64,000 nucleotides of DNA, taken from NCBI GenBank assembly GCA_003996215.1, contig QJPP01000277.1, forward strand, positions 310,001 through 374,000. The letters run 5' to 3'. The translations under genes and the position numbers were made by a program. The notes under the pieces were generated by a model that ran no database searches, was not told the DNA's origin, and was given only the letters and a program-made list of their open reading frames with translations. This stretch comes from Jaltomata sinuosa (lineage: Eukaryota; Streptophyta; Magnoliopsida; Solanales; Solanaceae). Shown piece by piece: positions 35,762 to 46,644 of the stretch (position 1 is the stretch's first letter; the number at the start of each line of letters is the position of its first letter).

Positions 35762-36520
35762 CCTTTTCCTAAATTTCCACCACCTTTTCCCCAGCGTTTA
35801 GTGCAAGAGAAAGAGAATGAGCATGCGGAAGAGTTTAACCCTATAGTGGAAAGGACCATTGTCAACATTTTTTCAAGTAGCACCTTCAACAAAATGCCCG
35901 AGTATGCCAAGTTTGTAAAAGAAATGTGCACGACATACAACTTTGTAGATGGTGGGGTGGTTCACATGTCCCCTCAAAGTACTGCAATAATATCGGGCAA
36001 CTTGACTAATGATGGGGTGAGGACGGGTATGTGCATTGTTTGTGATGCTAAGGGAATGCATAAATCTACAAAAGTGGTGTGTGACAAAAATTCAAAGGTA
36101 AATTTGATGTCAATGACCAGCTTTCAAAAATTGCAACTTGGGCAACCCACCATCACATATACGAGGCTTGTCATGGCAGATTGATCGGTAAAGCACCCAG
36201 TAGGGGTTGGTTATGATATTCTGGTGAAGGTGGGTCAATTTGTGTACCCTATGGATTTTGTTGTGCTGTATTGTAATGGGAGATTCGAGATACCAATTAT
36301 CTTGGGGCAACCAAGTCTAAAAATAGGGCACACTTTAAATGAAATAGATTCGGGAGAATTCAAATTCTCTATGAACGAGGAGAAAACAATGTTTGACTTG
36401 TGTAGGTCCATAAAACAAGCAAATGACCTTAAAATGACTTTTACAATTGGCAAGATTGAAGAAAGCGTTGACCTACACATGAAAGAGGGGTTTGTAAATG
36501 AAGCATTGGAAGCAGTGTAA
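35762..36520 (+). pseudogene. E aspartic protease region
   Basis: EFNPIVERTIVNIFSSSTFN and MPEYAKFVKEM match the linker that precedes the Athila protease. SKVNLMSMTSFQKLQLGQP corresponds to the active-site loop, which normally begins with DLGAS; here the catalytic aspartate and glycine are not evident. After a TGA at 36182-36184 the frame continues with PMDFVVL and FEIPIILGQPSLKIGHTLNE, the well-conserved flap and C-terminal protease motif. A second stop ends this part at 36518-36520. Confidence 0.7.
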
Positions 36521-37402
36521 TTAAATTATGATCGTGAGGGGGTAGAAGAATATGATGAGATTTGTTGTCCATTAGTGGGAATGGGTTCCTACTCCTACCC
36601 CCCCAATAAGCTTGATCTTGATTTGAAAAATAGGCAAACACCTCACTCCAAACCTTCAATTATTGAACCACCCACATTGGAGCTCAAGTCGTTACCATCT
36701 CACTTGAAGTATGCTTACTTGGGTGCTAATGAAACCTTATCGGTCATCATCACCAACAAGTTGAGTGACAAACAAGTGGAGACATTGCTCAAAGTGTTGA
36801 AGAAACACATTTGTGCCATTGGATGGACTATTGCCGATATAATTGGCATACCCCCGGGGATATGCACGCACAAGATAAATCTCCAAGAGGAAAGCACCCT
36901 TTCGATTGAGCACCAACAAAGTCTAAACCCACCTATGCAAGAGGTGGTGAAGAAGGAAATTATTAAGGGGTTAGATGCGTGAGTACTCTTCCCTATCTCT
37001 GATAGTACTTGGGTCAGCCTAGTGCAATGTGCGCCAAAGAAGGGTGGAATCACTATTGTGCTGAATGAAAAAGATGCGATGATAGCCCTTAGACCTGTGA
37101 CTGGATGGAGGGTGTGTATGGATTATCGAAAATTGAACTCATGGATGGAGAAGGATTATTTTCCCCTCCCGTTCATGGATCAGATGCTATATAGTTTGGA
37201 TGGTCGTGGTTTTTATTGCTTTCTTGATGGTTATTCTGGCTACAACCAGATCTCAATCACCCGGGAAGATCAGGAGAAGACAACCTTTGCATGTCCCTAT
37301 GGGACTTTTGCTTTCAAAAGGATGCCCTTTGGACTATGCAATGACCCGGCCACCTTCCAACGGTGTATGATGTCTATATTCATCTTTATGGATGACTTCT
37401 CG
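36521..37402 (+). pseudogene. E reverse transcriptase, N-terminal part up to the C insertion
   Basis: The RT entry region (LELKSLPSHLKYAYLG, then KKHICAIGWTIADIIGIPPG) matches the Athila group. After a TGA at 36980-36982 come CAPKKGGITIV, GWRVCMDYRKLNSWMEKDYF, FCFLDGYSGYNQI and MPFGLCNDPATFQRCMMSIF. The sequence reaches the catalytic FMDDFS at 37385-37402, and the next base is the first base of C. FMDDFS is the Athila variant of the YVDD box. The catalytic aspartates are present. Confidence 0.85.
37398..37402. other. Target site duplication TCTCG, left of C
   Basis: Identical to 46640-46644, directly next to the LTR start TGTAACACC. Confidence 0.9.
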
Positions 37403-37474
37403 TGTAACACCCTGGAAACTGATCCATCTTTTAAACTCAGAACTTGCAGAAATTTTTGGACTTCTAGGGACCAT

Positions 37475-37800
37475 GGGTCAAGTCCACGAGTCATGGGTGG
37501 TTCCACGAGTCATGGAAGTGACTCGTGATTCCAATTCTACAGACCATCATCAGGTTTGAGAACCACGAGTCAGTTCCATGACTCATAGAAGTTTCTACGA
37601 GTTGTTCTATTGACTCGTGGAACCTGATCAGAGGCCAGCCAACATAACTGATTCCCATGACTGAGTTCTATGACTCGTGGAAGCTTCCACGAGTCATACT
37701 GTTGGGTCGTAGAAAACCTGCAGCAGCCTGAAATCTTGGTAAGTTTCCATGAGAAGGAACCACAGGTCGTGGTTGGGTCTACGAGTCATAGACTCCATCT
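37475..37800. repeat. CCACGAGTC/GACTCGTGG word cluster in C LTR
   Basis: The word and its complement occur about fifteen times in 325 bases at irregular spacing, often facing each other. At 37669-37698 the arms (left half ending CTCGTGGAAG, right half starting CTTCCACGAG) pair perfectly over 15 bases each. The second LTR has the same cluster at 44630-44940 with decayed arms. Confidence 0.85.
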
Positions 37801-38486
37801 TGGAACCTGAAGTTGACCCTTTTTAATAGTTTTTCTAAATTAAGTCTCGGGGGTATTTTAGTCATTACCTACCCTTTTAACTCCTAAGTGAGGTTGTTTT
37901 AACTATTTCAAGAAGGGTTTTCACCCTTATCTCCCAAGTCTCTTCTAAATCCTTCATTCACCTCCCAAAAGGAAAAATAATTCCCCCAAGCTCAAGGTCT
38001 CAAGCTTCAAGTTCAAGCCTCTTAAGTCTTTCCAATTCAAGTGGGTTACCTTCAACTAAGGTATGTGGGTATTCAACAATGGGTTCCTTTCACCCTTGTA
38101 CCCCAAACCCCCAATTCTTACTTTGAATTATGAACTTGTGAAATTAGTATTTTGATTAAAATTGGGGAAAACTTATGGAATCCGTTTCTATGCATCAATT
38201 CATGGTTTCTTATGGTTTATCTATGATTTTATTAAGATTCCTTAATTGGTTTCAAAATCCCATGTATTAAAGTTAAATTCTAGCATGACTCTATTGAATT
38301 ACATGATTTTAAGTGAAAGTTTACATGTTTAGATAACATGTCCTCATGTATTTTACAAAACTGCATGCCTACTTATTCAAGTATGAATTTAGAAAGGTAA
38401 GGTATGATTTGAGTTATGACTATGCACATTCTTTAGATGTATTATTTGAAATTGCATGATATCAAATATGTCCTACTATTTTCAAA

Positions 38487-38620
38487 CAGTTTTAACATCA
38501 GATATGTCACCAGTTATGAACAGTTTTGACATTAGATATGTCACCAGTTATGAACAGTTTTGACATCAGATATGTCACCAATTATGATCAGTTTTGGCAT
38601 TAGATATGCCCCAGTATTAT
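38487..38620. repeat. 34-bp tandem repeat, four units, in C LTR
   Basis: Units starting CAGTTTTRACATYAGATATG recur every 34 bases. The second LTR has the matching four units at 45622, 45656, 45690 and 45724. Confidence 0.9.
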
Positions 38621-39507
38621 ATGAGCTATATGTATATGTTTTGGGAGTAGTATTTAGCACCGAGTTAGACCGGGTGAGAGTACCCTTAGTCCCATAACTA
38701 TGTGCCCCCGTAGATTTGCAAGTCCCTTCTATTGGGGATCCGTTTTTAGTGATCATGCCATAGTCATGCCTTTATACCCTGGCAAGGTATATTGGGTCCT
38801 CTTGATAGGGCGTATACATCGGATTCCATTTAGCTCACATGGTCTATGATTGTTAGAAAACCTCCCACAGAAACAGTTTATGCTTTAAAGATGTACTTGA
38901 CTCTTATTCAGATTTCAGACTTTTGTTTACGATCATGTTTTAAGCTTATGGTGTTTCATAAAGTTATTTGCATCCAGTTTTACCTTTAAAGTATGATTTC
39001 AATTGGTAAATCATACTCAACATGTTTTAAAATATTTATCATGTTCATGCATCGCTCACATACTTGGTACATCTTATAGTACTGACGCATATCTTGTGTT
39101 GCATCCTTTGATGACGCAGATTCAGGGTACCTCCTTAGATTCATGGCTAAAGTTTCCCAGCCACTCCCAGACAGCTGTTGGTGAGTCCTCTTCGGTCGAG
39201 GACTAGTTATGTTCTTAGCTTATGTTGACTTTATTTCTGTACTTCGAGTTAGGTAGGGTCTTGTCCTAGCAACTCATTATGTTATGATTAGAGGCTTTCA
39301 AACATAGACCGTATGTAACCCTTCATAGGTGTCGTATCTCTTTTGACTCGACCATCTATCTCATGCTATTCTGTCTTTATCTTTGATGCTTCCGCTATAT
39401 TTCCTTTATGCTTGCTTGAGAATGCTATGACCAAGGGTTAGCTTGGGATCTTTGTGGTCCTAAGTTCCATTTTACGTCTAGGGGGTAACCTCGGGGCATG
39501 ACAAACT

Positions 39508-39517
39508 TGGTATCAGA
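39508..39517 (+). other. C primer binding site (initiator tRNA-Met)
   Basis: TGGTATCAGA follows the LTR after four bases. Complementarity then fades (TCTTCAGG), so the site is partly decayed. Confidence 0.85.
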
Positions 39518-39728
39518 TCTTCAGGTTCAAAAGACCTAGGATGTCTGAAAGCCGCATCGAGTAGAGTCTTTTTCATGTGTGTGAAATGCGCCACACATAT
39601 GAGAGGGAAGCTATCATGTGTCTTAGAAAACTTCACTTCTTTATGATCACATCGTGTGATAGAACTTAACTCTCATGTTCCTCTAATCCTTATCTTGTAT
39701 ATTTTAGATTACGCCTCCTCGACATACT

Positions 39729-40840
39729 ATGCCTCCCCCAGCCGCTCGGAATGTTGTTCCTCCCATTTCGATTCCCGATGTAATGAATGAGGAGTTCAGG
39801 AATGCCATCCATTTTCTAGCCTAGACTTTGGCCACTCAGGCCAATCAGCCGGCTCCTGCCCCAGTCCACCCTCAAGGTGGGGTAGCGGCCCAAGTTTATG
39901 ACTTTGTCCGGATGAACCCACCTAAATTTTGGGGTTCAAAAGTGAGTAAGGACCCACTCAACTTTATTGATGAAGTGAAGAAGATCTTTGAAGTTATACA
40001 AGTGGTTGGGGTTGATTGTGTTGAGCTTGCATCCTATCAACTCAAGGATGTGGCTCATATTTGGTTCACACAATGGAAGGAGGCTAGGGTGAGGGACGCG
40101 GTCCCCACAACTTGGGAGTGTTTTGAGAGGGCCTTCCTTGATAGGTTCTTCCCCTGAGAGTTAAGGCAAGCAAAGATGGAGGAATTTGTGAACTTAAGAT
40201 AGGGTTCGATGTCTGTTCATGAGTATAGTCTGAAGTTCACTCAGTTTCTAGATATGCTCTCTCCATGGTAGCGAACCCGCATGATCAAATGAGCAAGTTT
40301 ATATATGGAGTTTCTGATGTGGTGAAGAAAGAGTGTAGGTCTGCCTTGTTGTTGAGTGACATGAACATTTCCCGACTCATGACTCATGCCCATCAGATCG
40401 AGGGTGATAAGCTTAGGGAGATGGCAAGGGAGAACAAAAGAGCTAGATCCGAGGGTTCGGGATTTAGCCATCAGAGGTCCGTAGGTGGACATGGCTCCTC
40501 GTTCTAGAAGAAGTCATCAGGCCCTGTTCATTCTTCTTCTAGTGCTCCTACTCAGGCCCATAGGCCTCGTCATGGTCCGGATTGTAAAGGATCTGGTTCC
40601 TATTCCCAGTCTCAATGTAGTGTTGCTAAGGGATCTTCCTACCCAGCTTGTCTTAAGTGTGGAAAGAATCACCCCGGTGAGTGTTTGGCTGATAGAGAGG
40701 GTTGTTTTGGGTGTGGTCAGACTGGGCACCGTATCAGAGATTTCCCTTTAGCTAGGAAGGGATAGGAAGGTAGGACTCAGCCTACCCCAGCAACTTCAGG
40801 AGGTAGACCAGCCCAGCAGGGCGCAACTTCTAGTTCTGGT
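39729..40840 (+). pseudogene. C gag
   Basis: The first in-frame ATG is at 39729 (MPPPAARNVVPP); a preceding ACGCCTCCTCGA may be the original start, with ATG changed to ACG. After TAG at 39822 the capsid core is clear at 39828-40157: MNPPKFWGSKVSKDPLNFID and THIWFTQWKEAR-like text ending FERAFLDRFFP. TGA (40155-40157) and TAG follow, then a one-base deletion near 40247. The frame resumes with MSKFIYGVSDVVKKECRSAL. Two nucleocapsid knuckles follow: CLKCGKNHPGEC, and CFGCGQTGHRIRDF whose last cysteine is phenylalanine. Gag would form the particle. Confidence 0.85.
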
Positions 40841-40867
40841 GGTCAGTGCCAGAATCGTCTCTATGTT

Positions 40868-41272
40868 ATGTCCTCCTGTCAGGATCAGGAGAGTTCTCCA
40901 GATGTGGTTATTGGTATGTTGAAAGTCTTCTCTTTCAATGTTTATGCTTTGTTGGATCTTTGTGCTTCCTTATCTTTTGTGACCCCTTATATAGCATGCA
41001 AATGCAAAGTGTGTCCTAAATTGCTTTTAGAACCCCTTTGTGTTTCCACTCCTGTTGGTGAGTCAGTCTTAGCCAAAAGAATCTACCGAAATTTCCCTAT
41101 CTCAGTCCTTCATAGAGTCACTTCAGCGGATCTAGTAGAGTTGGAGATGATTGATTTTGATGTCATTCTTGGCATGGATTGGTTATATGCATGTTATGCT
41201 TCTGTTGATTGTCGTACTCGGGTTTTCAGTTTCAAGTTTCCTAATGAACTCGTTTTAGACTGGAAAAGGTAG
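40868..41272 (+). pseudogene. C aspartic protease region
   Basis: An open stretch of 134 residues. The active-site loop reads ALLDLCASLSFVTPYIA where the family has D-S/P-G-A/S; glycine is now cysteine, so the enzyme would be dead. The signature VELEMIDFDVILGMDWLYA is intact. It is in the same frame as the gag C-terminus. A frameshift lies between the TAG at 41270-41272 and 41425. Confidence 0.8.
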
Positions 41273-41424
41273 CCTCTCTTCCTCAAGAGGTCGTTGCATA
41301 TCTTATCTTAAGGCTAGGAAGATGATTTCAAAGGGGTATGTTTATCACATAGTGTGGGTTACGGACACGGAGTCCGAGACCCCATCCCTTCAGTCTATTC
41401 CTGTTGTGAATAAAAATTTCATAA

Positions 41425-42254
41425 GTGTTTCTCGATGATTTACCCGGAGTCCCTCCTGAGCGGGAGATAGACTTTGGGATAAATATTCTCCCAGATACGA
41501 ATCCTATCTCTATTCCTCACTATATAATGGCCCCCGTGGAACTTAAAGAGTTGAAAGATCAGTTGAAGGATCTTCTTGATAAAGGTTTCATCAGAATTAG
41601 CATTTCTCTATGGGGTACCCCAGTTTTGTTTATTTGAAAGAAAGATGGTTCCCTTAGAATGTGTATTGACTACCGTCAGTTGAACAATGTCATAATCAAG
41701 AATAAATATCCCATTCCTAGGATTGATGACTTGTTAGATTAGCTTCAGGGTGCTAGTTTCTTCTCCAAGATCGACCTTAGGTCTGGTTATCATCAGCTTT
41801 TGTTAGAGAGTGTGATATTCTGAAGACAGCCTTCAGGACTCGGTATGGTCATTATGAGTTTGTTGTTATGTCTTTTGGTATAATGAATGCTCCTACATTT
41901 TTTATGGATTTGATGAACTGTGTGTTCAAGCAGAATTTGGATATGTTTGCGATTGTTTTCATTGATGATATCCTCATCTACTCTCGGAGTGAAGAGGAGC
42001 ATGCGGACCATTTGAGGGTTGTGTTGAAAACACTCAAGGACAGACAGTTGTTTGCTAAGTTTAGCAAGTGTGAGTTTTGGATGCAGTCTGGTTCTTTTCT
42101 GGGTCATATTGTGACTAAAGATGGTATTCGGGTGGATTCTCAAAAGATAGAGGCAGTAAAGAACTGGCCTAGACCTATTTTCCCATCCGATATTAGGAGC
42201 TTTTTGGGTTTGGCTGGTTACTAAAGAAGATTTATGGAAGGATTTTCTTCCATT
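41425..42254 (+). pseudogene. C reverse transcriptase
   Basis: DDLPGVPPEREIDFGINILP and KELKDQLKDLLDKGF open the domain. A TGA at 41635-41637 precedes KKDGSLRMCIDYRQLNN, and a TAG (glutamine codon) follows in the DDLLD-stop-LQG motif. A frameshift near 41810 leads to 41868-42224 with MSFGIMNAPTFFMDLMNCVF, the catalytic box FIDDILIYSRSEEEHADHLR, and SFLGHIVTKDGI. The last stop, TAA at 42222-42224, is inside the GYYRR motif. Catalytic aspartates are intact; the frame is not. Confidence 0.9.
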
Positions 42255-42760
42255 TTTACCCCGTTGACCCGATGACTCAGAAGAAGGTAAAATTTCAGTG
42301 GTCCAACTTGTGTGAGAAAAACTTTCAGGAACTGAAGACTAGATTGACCACCGCTCCAGTGTTAGCTCTACTCGAGTGCCTAGATGATTTGGTTATGTAT
42401 TGTGATGCTTCTAGGATTTGTTTGGGTTGTGTTCTGATGCAGCATGGTAAGGTGATTGCTTATGCTTCTAGACAGTTTAAGACTCATGAGAAGAACTATC
42501 CTACTCATGATCTTGAGTTGGCAGTTGTGGTCTTTGCTTTGAAGATTTGGAGACATTACGTGTATGGTGTGCATGTGGATGTATTCACTGATCATAAGAG
42601 TCTTCAGTATGTGTTCACTCAAAAGGAATTAAATTTGCGATAAAAGAGATGGCTTGAGATCCTTAAGGATTATGATATGAGTGTGCTTTACCATCTGGGT
42701 AAGGCCAATGTCGTGGCAGATTCCTTGAGCACATTGTCCATGGAGAGTGTGTCTTCCGTT
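42255..42760 (+). pseudogene. C RNase H
   Basis: The frame is continuous from 42272 and keeps VMYCDASRICLGCVLMQHGK, YPTHDLELAVVVFALKIW, DVFTDHKSLQYVFTQ and NVVADSLS. All four expected acidic positions (D, E, D, D) are therefore present. The only defect is one TAA at 42641-42643 (glutamine codon in the LRQKRW-type motif). RNase H degrades the RNA of the RNA-DNA hybrid. It is the best preserved domain of C. Confidence 0.9.
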
Positions 42761-44013
42761 GATGATGGGAAAAATAAATTGGTTAAGGAAGTTCATAGGC
42801 TAGCTCGGTTGGGAGTTCGCCTTATGGACTCGATAAAAGGTGGTGTGATTGTACAAAATGGTGTTGAATCATCTTTGGTAGCTGAGATAAAGGCAAAGTA
42901 AGATAAGGATCCCATTCTACTTCAGCTTAAGGGTGTAGTTCATCAGCAGCGGGTGGAGGTTTCCTCCCAAGGGGGAGATGGTGTGCTTCATTATCAGGGT
43001 CGCTTATGCGTGCCAGATGTAGATGGGTTGAGACAACAGATTCTGACTGAGGCTCATAGTTCTAGATATTCCATTCATTTGGGTGCTACTAAGATGTATT
43101 GTGATCTACGAGAAGTCTTTTGGTGGAATGGTATGAAGAGAGACATAGCTGAGTTTATGGGTAAATGTCCCAACTGTCAATAAGTAAAGGTGGAACATCA
43201 AAGGCCGAGTGTCACGATTCAAGATATTGACCTTCCTACTTGAAAATGGGAAGCCATCAATATGTACTTTATTACTGGTTTGCCTCGTACTCGAAGGTAG
43301 CATGATTCCATTTGGGTGATTATCGACCGAAAGACCAAGTCATCCCACTTCTTGGCTATTAAGACTACTGATTCAGTAGATGACTATGCCAGACTCTACA
43401 TTCGGGAGATAGTTTAATTGCATGGTGTTCCCTTGTCTATCATTTCTGATAGAGGTCCTCAGTTTACATCTCAGTTTTGGAGGTCCTTTCAGAAAGGTCT
43501 TGGTACTCATGTAAAGCTTAGCATAACTTTTCATCCTCAGACAGACGGCCAGGCAGAGCATACTATTCAGACTTTGGAGGATATGTTGAGAGCATGTGTG
43601 ATTGATTTCAAAAGTAATTGGGATGATCACTTACCTCTTAACAAGTTTTCCTACAACAACATCTTTCACTCTAGCATCCAGATGGCTCCATATGAGGCAC
43701 TTTATGGTCGAAGGTGTAGATTTCCTATTGGTTGGTTCAAGGTTGGTGAGGTAACCTTGATTGGTCCAGATTATGTGCATGAGACTATAGAGAAGGTTCA
43801 GCTTATTAGGGAAAGGTTGAAAACCGCTCAGAGTCGACAAAAATCTTATGCGAATGTGAAGAGAAGGGAGTTGGAATTCGAAGTTGATGATTGGGTTTTC
43901 CTTAAGGTGTCACCCATGAAGGGTGTTATGAGGTTTGGCAAGAAAGGAAAGCTTAGTCCCTGTTTTGTAGGTCCTTATCAGATTCTGAGGAAGGTTGGTA
44001 AGGTTTCTTATTA
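42761..44013 (+). pseudogene. C integrase
   Basis: The zinc-binding N-terminus at 42953-43183 shows LTEAHSSRYSIHLGATKMY and GKCPNCQ. In the catalytic core the first aspartate position reads INMYFITGLP, aspartate changed to tyrosine. The second (LSIISDRGPQFTSQFWRSF) and the glutamate (TIQTLEDMLRAC) remain. FSYNNIFHSSIQMAPYEALY and SPMKGVMRFGKKGKLSPC follow. Stops at 43181, 43241, 43299 and 43415 are mainly changed glutamine, tryptophan or arginine codons. No frameshift is needed from 42272 to the end at 44320. Confidence 0.9.
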
Positions 44014-44320
44014 GTTGGAGTTGCTAACGGAGTTGGAAGCGGTTCATCCAATTTTCCATGTTTCTCTGTTGAAAAAATGTGTTGGTGATCCGAGCTTGAT
44101 TGTCCCTTTGGGGGATGTGGGTGTGAAGGATAGTTTCACCTATGAGAAGCTTCCCGTGGAGATCCTTGATCGGCAGATTCAGAGGTTGAGGAATAAAGAA
44201 GTTGCTTCGGTAAAGGTTCTTTTGAGAAATCAGCTTGTTGAAGGAGCTACTTAGGAAGCGGAAAAGGCCATGAAGGCCAAATATCCTCATCTCTTTCCTT
44301 TCGATTCAGTTTTAGCTTAA
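44014..44320 (+). pseudogene. C chromodomain-like C-terminus
   Basis: ELEAVHPIFHVSLLKKCVGD is followed by VEILDRQIQRLRNKEVASVK and LRNQLVEGAT, then a TAG where the family has tryptophan, then EAEKAMKAKYPHLF. This is the chromodomain-like tail of Tekay/Del chromoviruses, believed to steer integration to heterochromatin. The frame ends at TAA 44318-44320, 234 bases before the 3' LTR. Confidence 0.85.
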
Positions 44321-44540
44321 GGTACTAGTTTCCTCCTTAGTATGTCCCTCCGATTCTATTCCATCAGTTCCTCTCATGATTTTAGCATGCATCCATGTTT
44401 TATGAAATTAGTTTATCATGTTTTCAAGTTAAAAAGTTCATTTTTTATGTTTACTCTTTGATTTCCATGTTTTGTTGCTGGTTGGGCTATTTTCTCTTCA
44501 GTTTTCCCTTGTTTAGTATTCATTCGAGGACGAATGATCC

Positions 44541-44554
44541 TAAGGGGGAGATAT
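44541..44554 (+). other. C polypurine tract
   Basis: TAAGGGGGAGATAT directly precedes the 3' LTR, as expected for the plus-strand primer. Confidence 0.9.
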
Positions 44555-46639
44555 TGTAACACCTCAGAAACTGATCCAGCTTTTAAACTCTGAACTTGCA
44601 GAAAATTTTGGACTTCCAGGGACCACAGGTCAGGTCCACGAGTCATGGAAGTGACTCGTGATTCCAATCCTGTAGACTATCCTAAGGTCTGAGAACCACG
44701 AGTATGTTCCACGACTTGTAGAAGTTTCTACGGGTCGTTCTGTTGACTTGTGGAACCTGATCAGAGGCCAGCCAACTTAACTGATTTCGACGACTGAGTT
44801 CTATGACTCGTGTAAGCTTCCACGAGTCGTCTTGTGGAGTCATAGAAAACCTTCAGCAACCTGAAATCTTGGGCAGTTTCCACAAGAAGGAACCACGGGT
44901 CGTGATTGGGTTTACGAGCCATAGACTCCACCCGTGGAACCTAAAGCCGACCATTTTTAACAGTTTTTCAAAATTAAGTCCCGGGGGTATTTTAGTCATT
45001 ACCTACCCTTTTAACTCTTAAGTGAGGTCATTTTGACTATTTCAAGAAGGGTTTTCACCCTTATCATCCCAAGTCTCTTCTAAATCCTTCATTCACCTCC
45101 CAAAAGGAAAAAAACATTCCCCCAAGCTCAAGGTTTCAAGCTTCAAGTTCAAGCCTCCTAAGTCTTTCCAATTCAAGTGGGTTAGCTTCAACCAAGGTAT
45201 GTGGGTATTCAACAATGGGTTTCTTTCACCCTTGTGCCCCAAACCCCCAATTCTTACTTTGGATTATGAACTTGTGAAATTAGGGTTTTGATTAAAATTA
45301 GGGAAAACTTATGGAATCAGTTTCTATGCATCAATTTATGGTTTCTTATTGTTTATCTATGATTTTATTAAGATTCCTTAATTGGTTTCAAAAACCCATG
45401 TATTAAAGTTAAATTCTAGCATGACTCCATTGAATTGCATGATTTTAAGTGAAAGTTTACATGTTTAGATAACATGTCCTCATGTATTTTACGAAATTGC
45501 ATGCCTACTTATTCAAGTATGAATTTAGAAAGGAAAGGCATAATTTGAGTTATGACTATGCACATTCTTTAGATGTTTGATTTGAAATTGCATGATATGA
45601 GATATGTCTAGTATTTTCAAACAGTTTTGACATCAGATATGTCACCAGTTATGAACAGTTTTGACATCAGATATGTCACCAGTTATGAACAGTTTTGACA
45701 TCAGATATGTCACCAATTATGATCAGTTTTGGCATCAGATATTCCCCAGTATTATATGAGCTACATGTATATGTTTTGGGAATAGTATTTAGCACCGAGT
45801 TGGACCGGGTAAGAGTACCCTTAATACCTGAACTACGTGCCCCCATAGGTTTGCAAGTCCCCTCTATTGGCCATCAGTTTTTAGTGATCACGCCATAGTC
45901 ATGCCTTTATATCCTGGCAAGGTATATTGGGTCCTCTCGATGGGACGTATACATCGAATTCCATATAGCTCACATGGTCTATGTCGGTTAGAGAACCTCC
46001 CACAGAAACAGTTTATGCTTTAAAGATGTACTTGACTCTTATTTAAATTTCAGACTTTTATTTACGATCATATTTTTAGCTTATGGTGTTTCATAAAGTC
46101 ATTTGCATCCAGTTTTACCTTTAAAGTATGATTTCGATTGGTAAAGCATACTCAAAATGTTTTAAACTATTTATCATGTTCATGCATCACTCACATACTC
46201 GGTACATCCTATAGTACTGACGCATATCTTGCATTGCATCCTTTGATGATGCAGATTCAGGTGTACCTCCTTAGATTCATGGATAGAGTTTCCCGGCCAC
46301 TCCCCGATAGTTGTTGGTGATTCCGCTTAGGTCAAGGACTAGTTATGTTCTTAGCTTATGTTGACTTTATTTCCGTACTTTGAGTTAGCTAGGGTCTTGT
46401 CCTAGAAACTCATTATGTTATGATTAGAGGCTTTCATACATAGACCGTATGTAACCCATTGTGGGTGTCGTTTCTCTTTTGACCCGACCATCTATCTTAT
46501 GCTATCATGTCTTTATCTTTGATGCTTCCGCTATATTTCCTTTATGTTTTCTTGAGAATGCTCTGACCAAGGGTTAGCTTGGGATCCTTGTGGTCCTAAG
46601 TCCCGTGTTACGTCTGGGGGGTAACCTCGGGGCATGGCA
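44555..46639 (+). repeat. C 3' LTR
   Basis: Aligns end to end with 37403-39503, including words and 34-bp units, and ends GGGGCATGGCA. Confidence 0.95.
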
Positions 46640-46644
46640 TCTCG
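46640..46644. other. Target site duplication TCTCG, right of C
   Basis: Copy of 37398-37402; the E frame resumes with the following base. Confidence 0.9.

Larger units (their letters stand above)
37403..39503 (+). repeat. C 5' LTR
   Basis: Contains a dense cluster of GACTCGTGG/CCACGAGTC words (37475-37800), including a perfect 30-base palindrome (37669-37698), and a 34-bp tandem repeat of four units (starts 38487, 38521, 38555, 38589). It ends CATGACA at 39503. Confidence 0.95.
37403..46639 (+). mobile_element. C, full-length chromovirus-type Ty3/gypsy element (plus strand)
   Basis: LTRs of 2101 and 2085 bp start TGTAACACC and end GGGGCATGRCA. Between them lie an initiator tRNA-Met primer site, gag, protease, RT, RNase H, integrase, a chromodomain-like tail and a polypurine tract. 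The flanking TCTCG duplication is perfect. It is the youngest insertion in this part of the nest, yet has about four frameshifts and many stops, and its LTRs differ at roughly one base in ten at the 5' end by eye. Confidence 0.95.

Noticed and set aside
36521..37402. Integrated pararetrovirus (Caulimoviridae) reverse transcriptase
   Set aside because: Integrase, LTRs, a tRNA-Asp-like primer site and the FMDDFS box identify an LTR retrotransposon; no movement protein or viral coat protein is seen.
37475..37800. CRISPR-like array of short repeats
   Set aside because: Spacing and orientation of the words are irregular, there are no equal spacers, and the context is a plant LTR.
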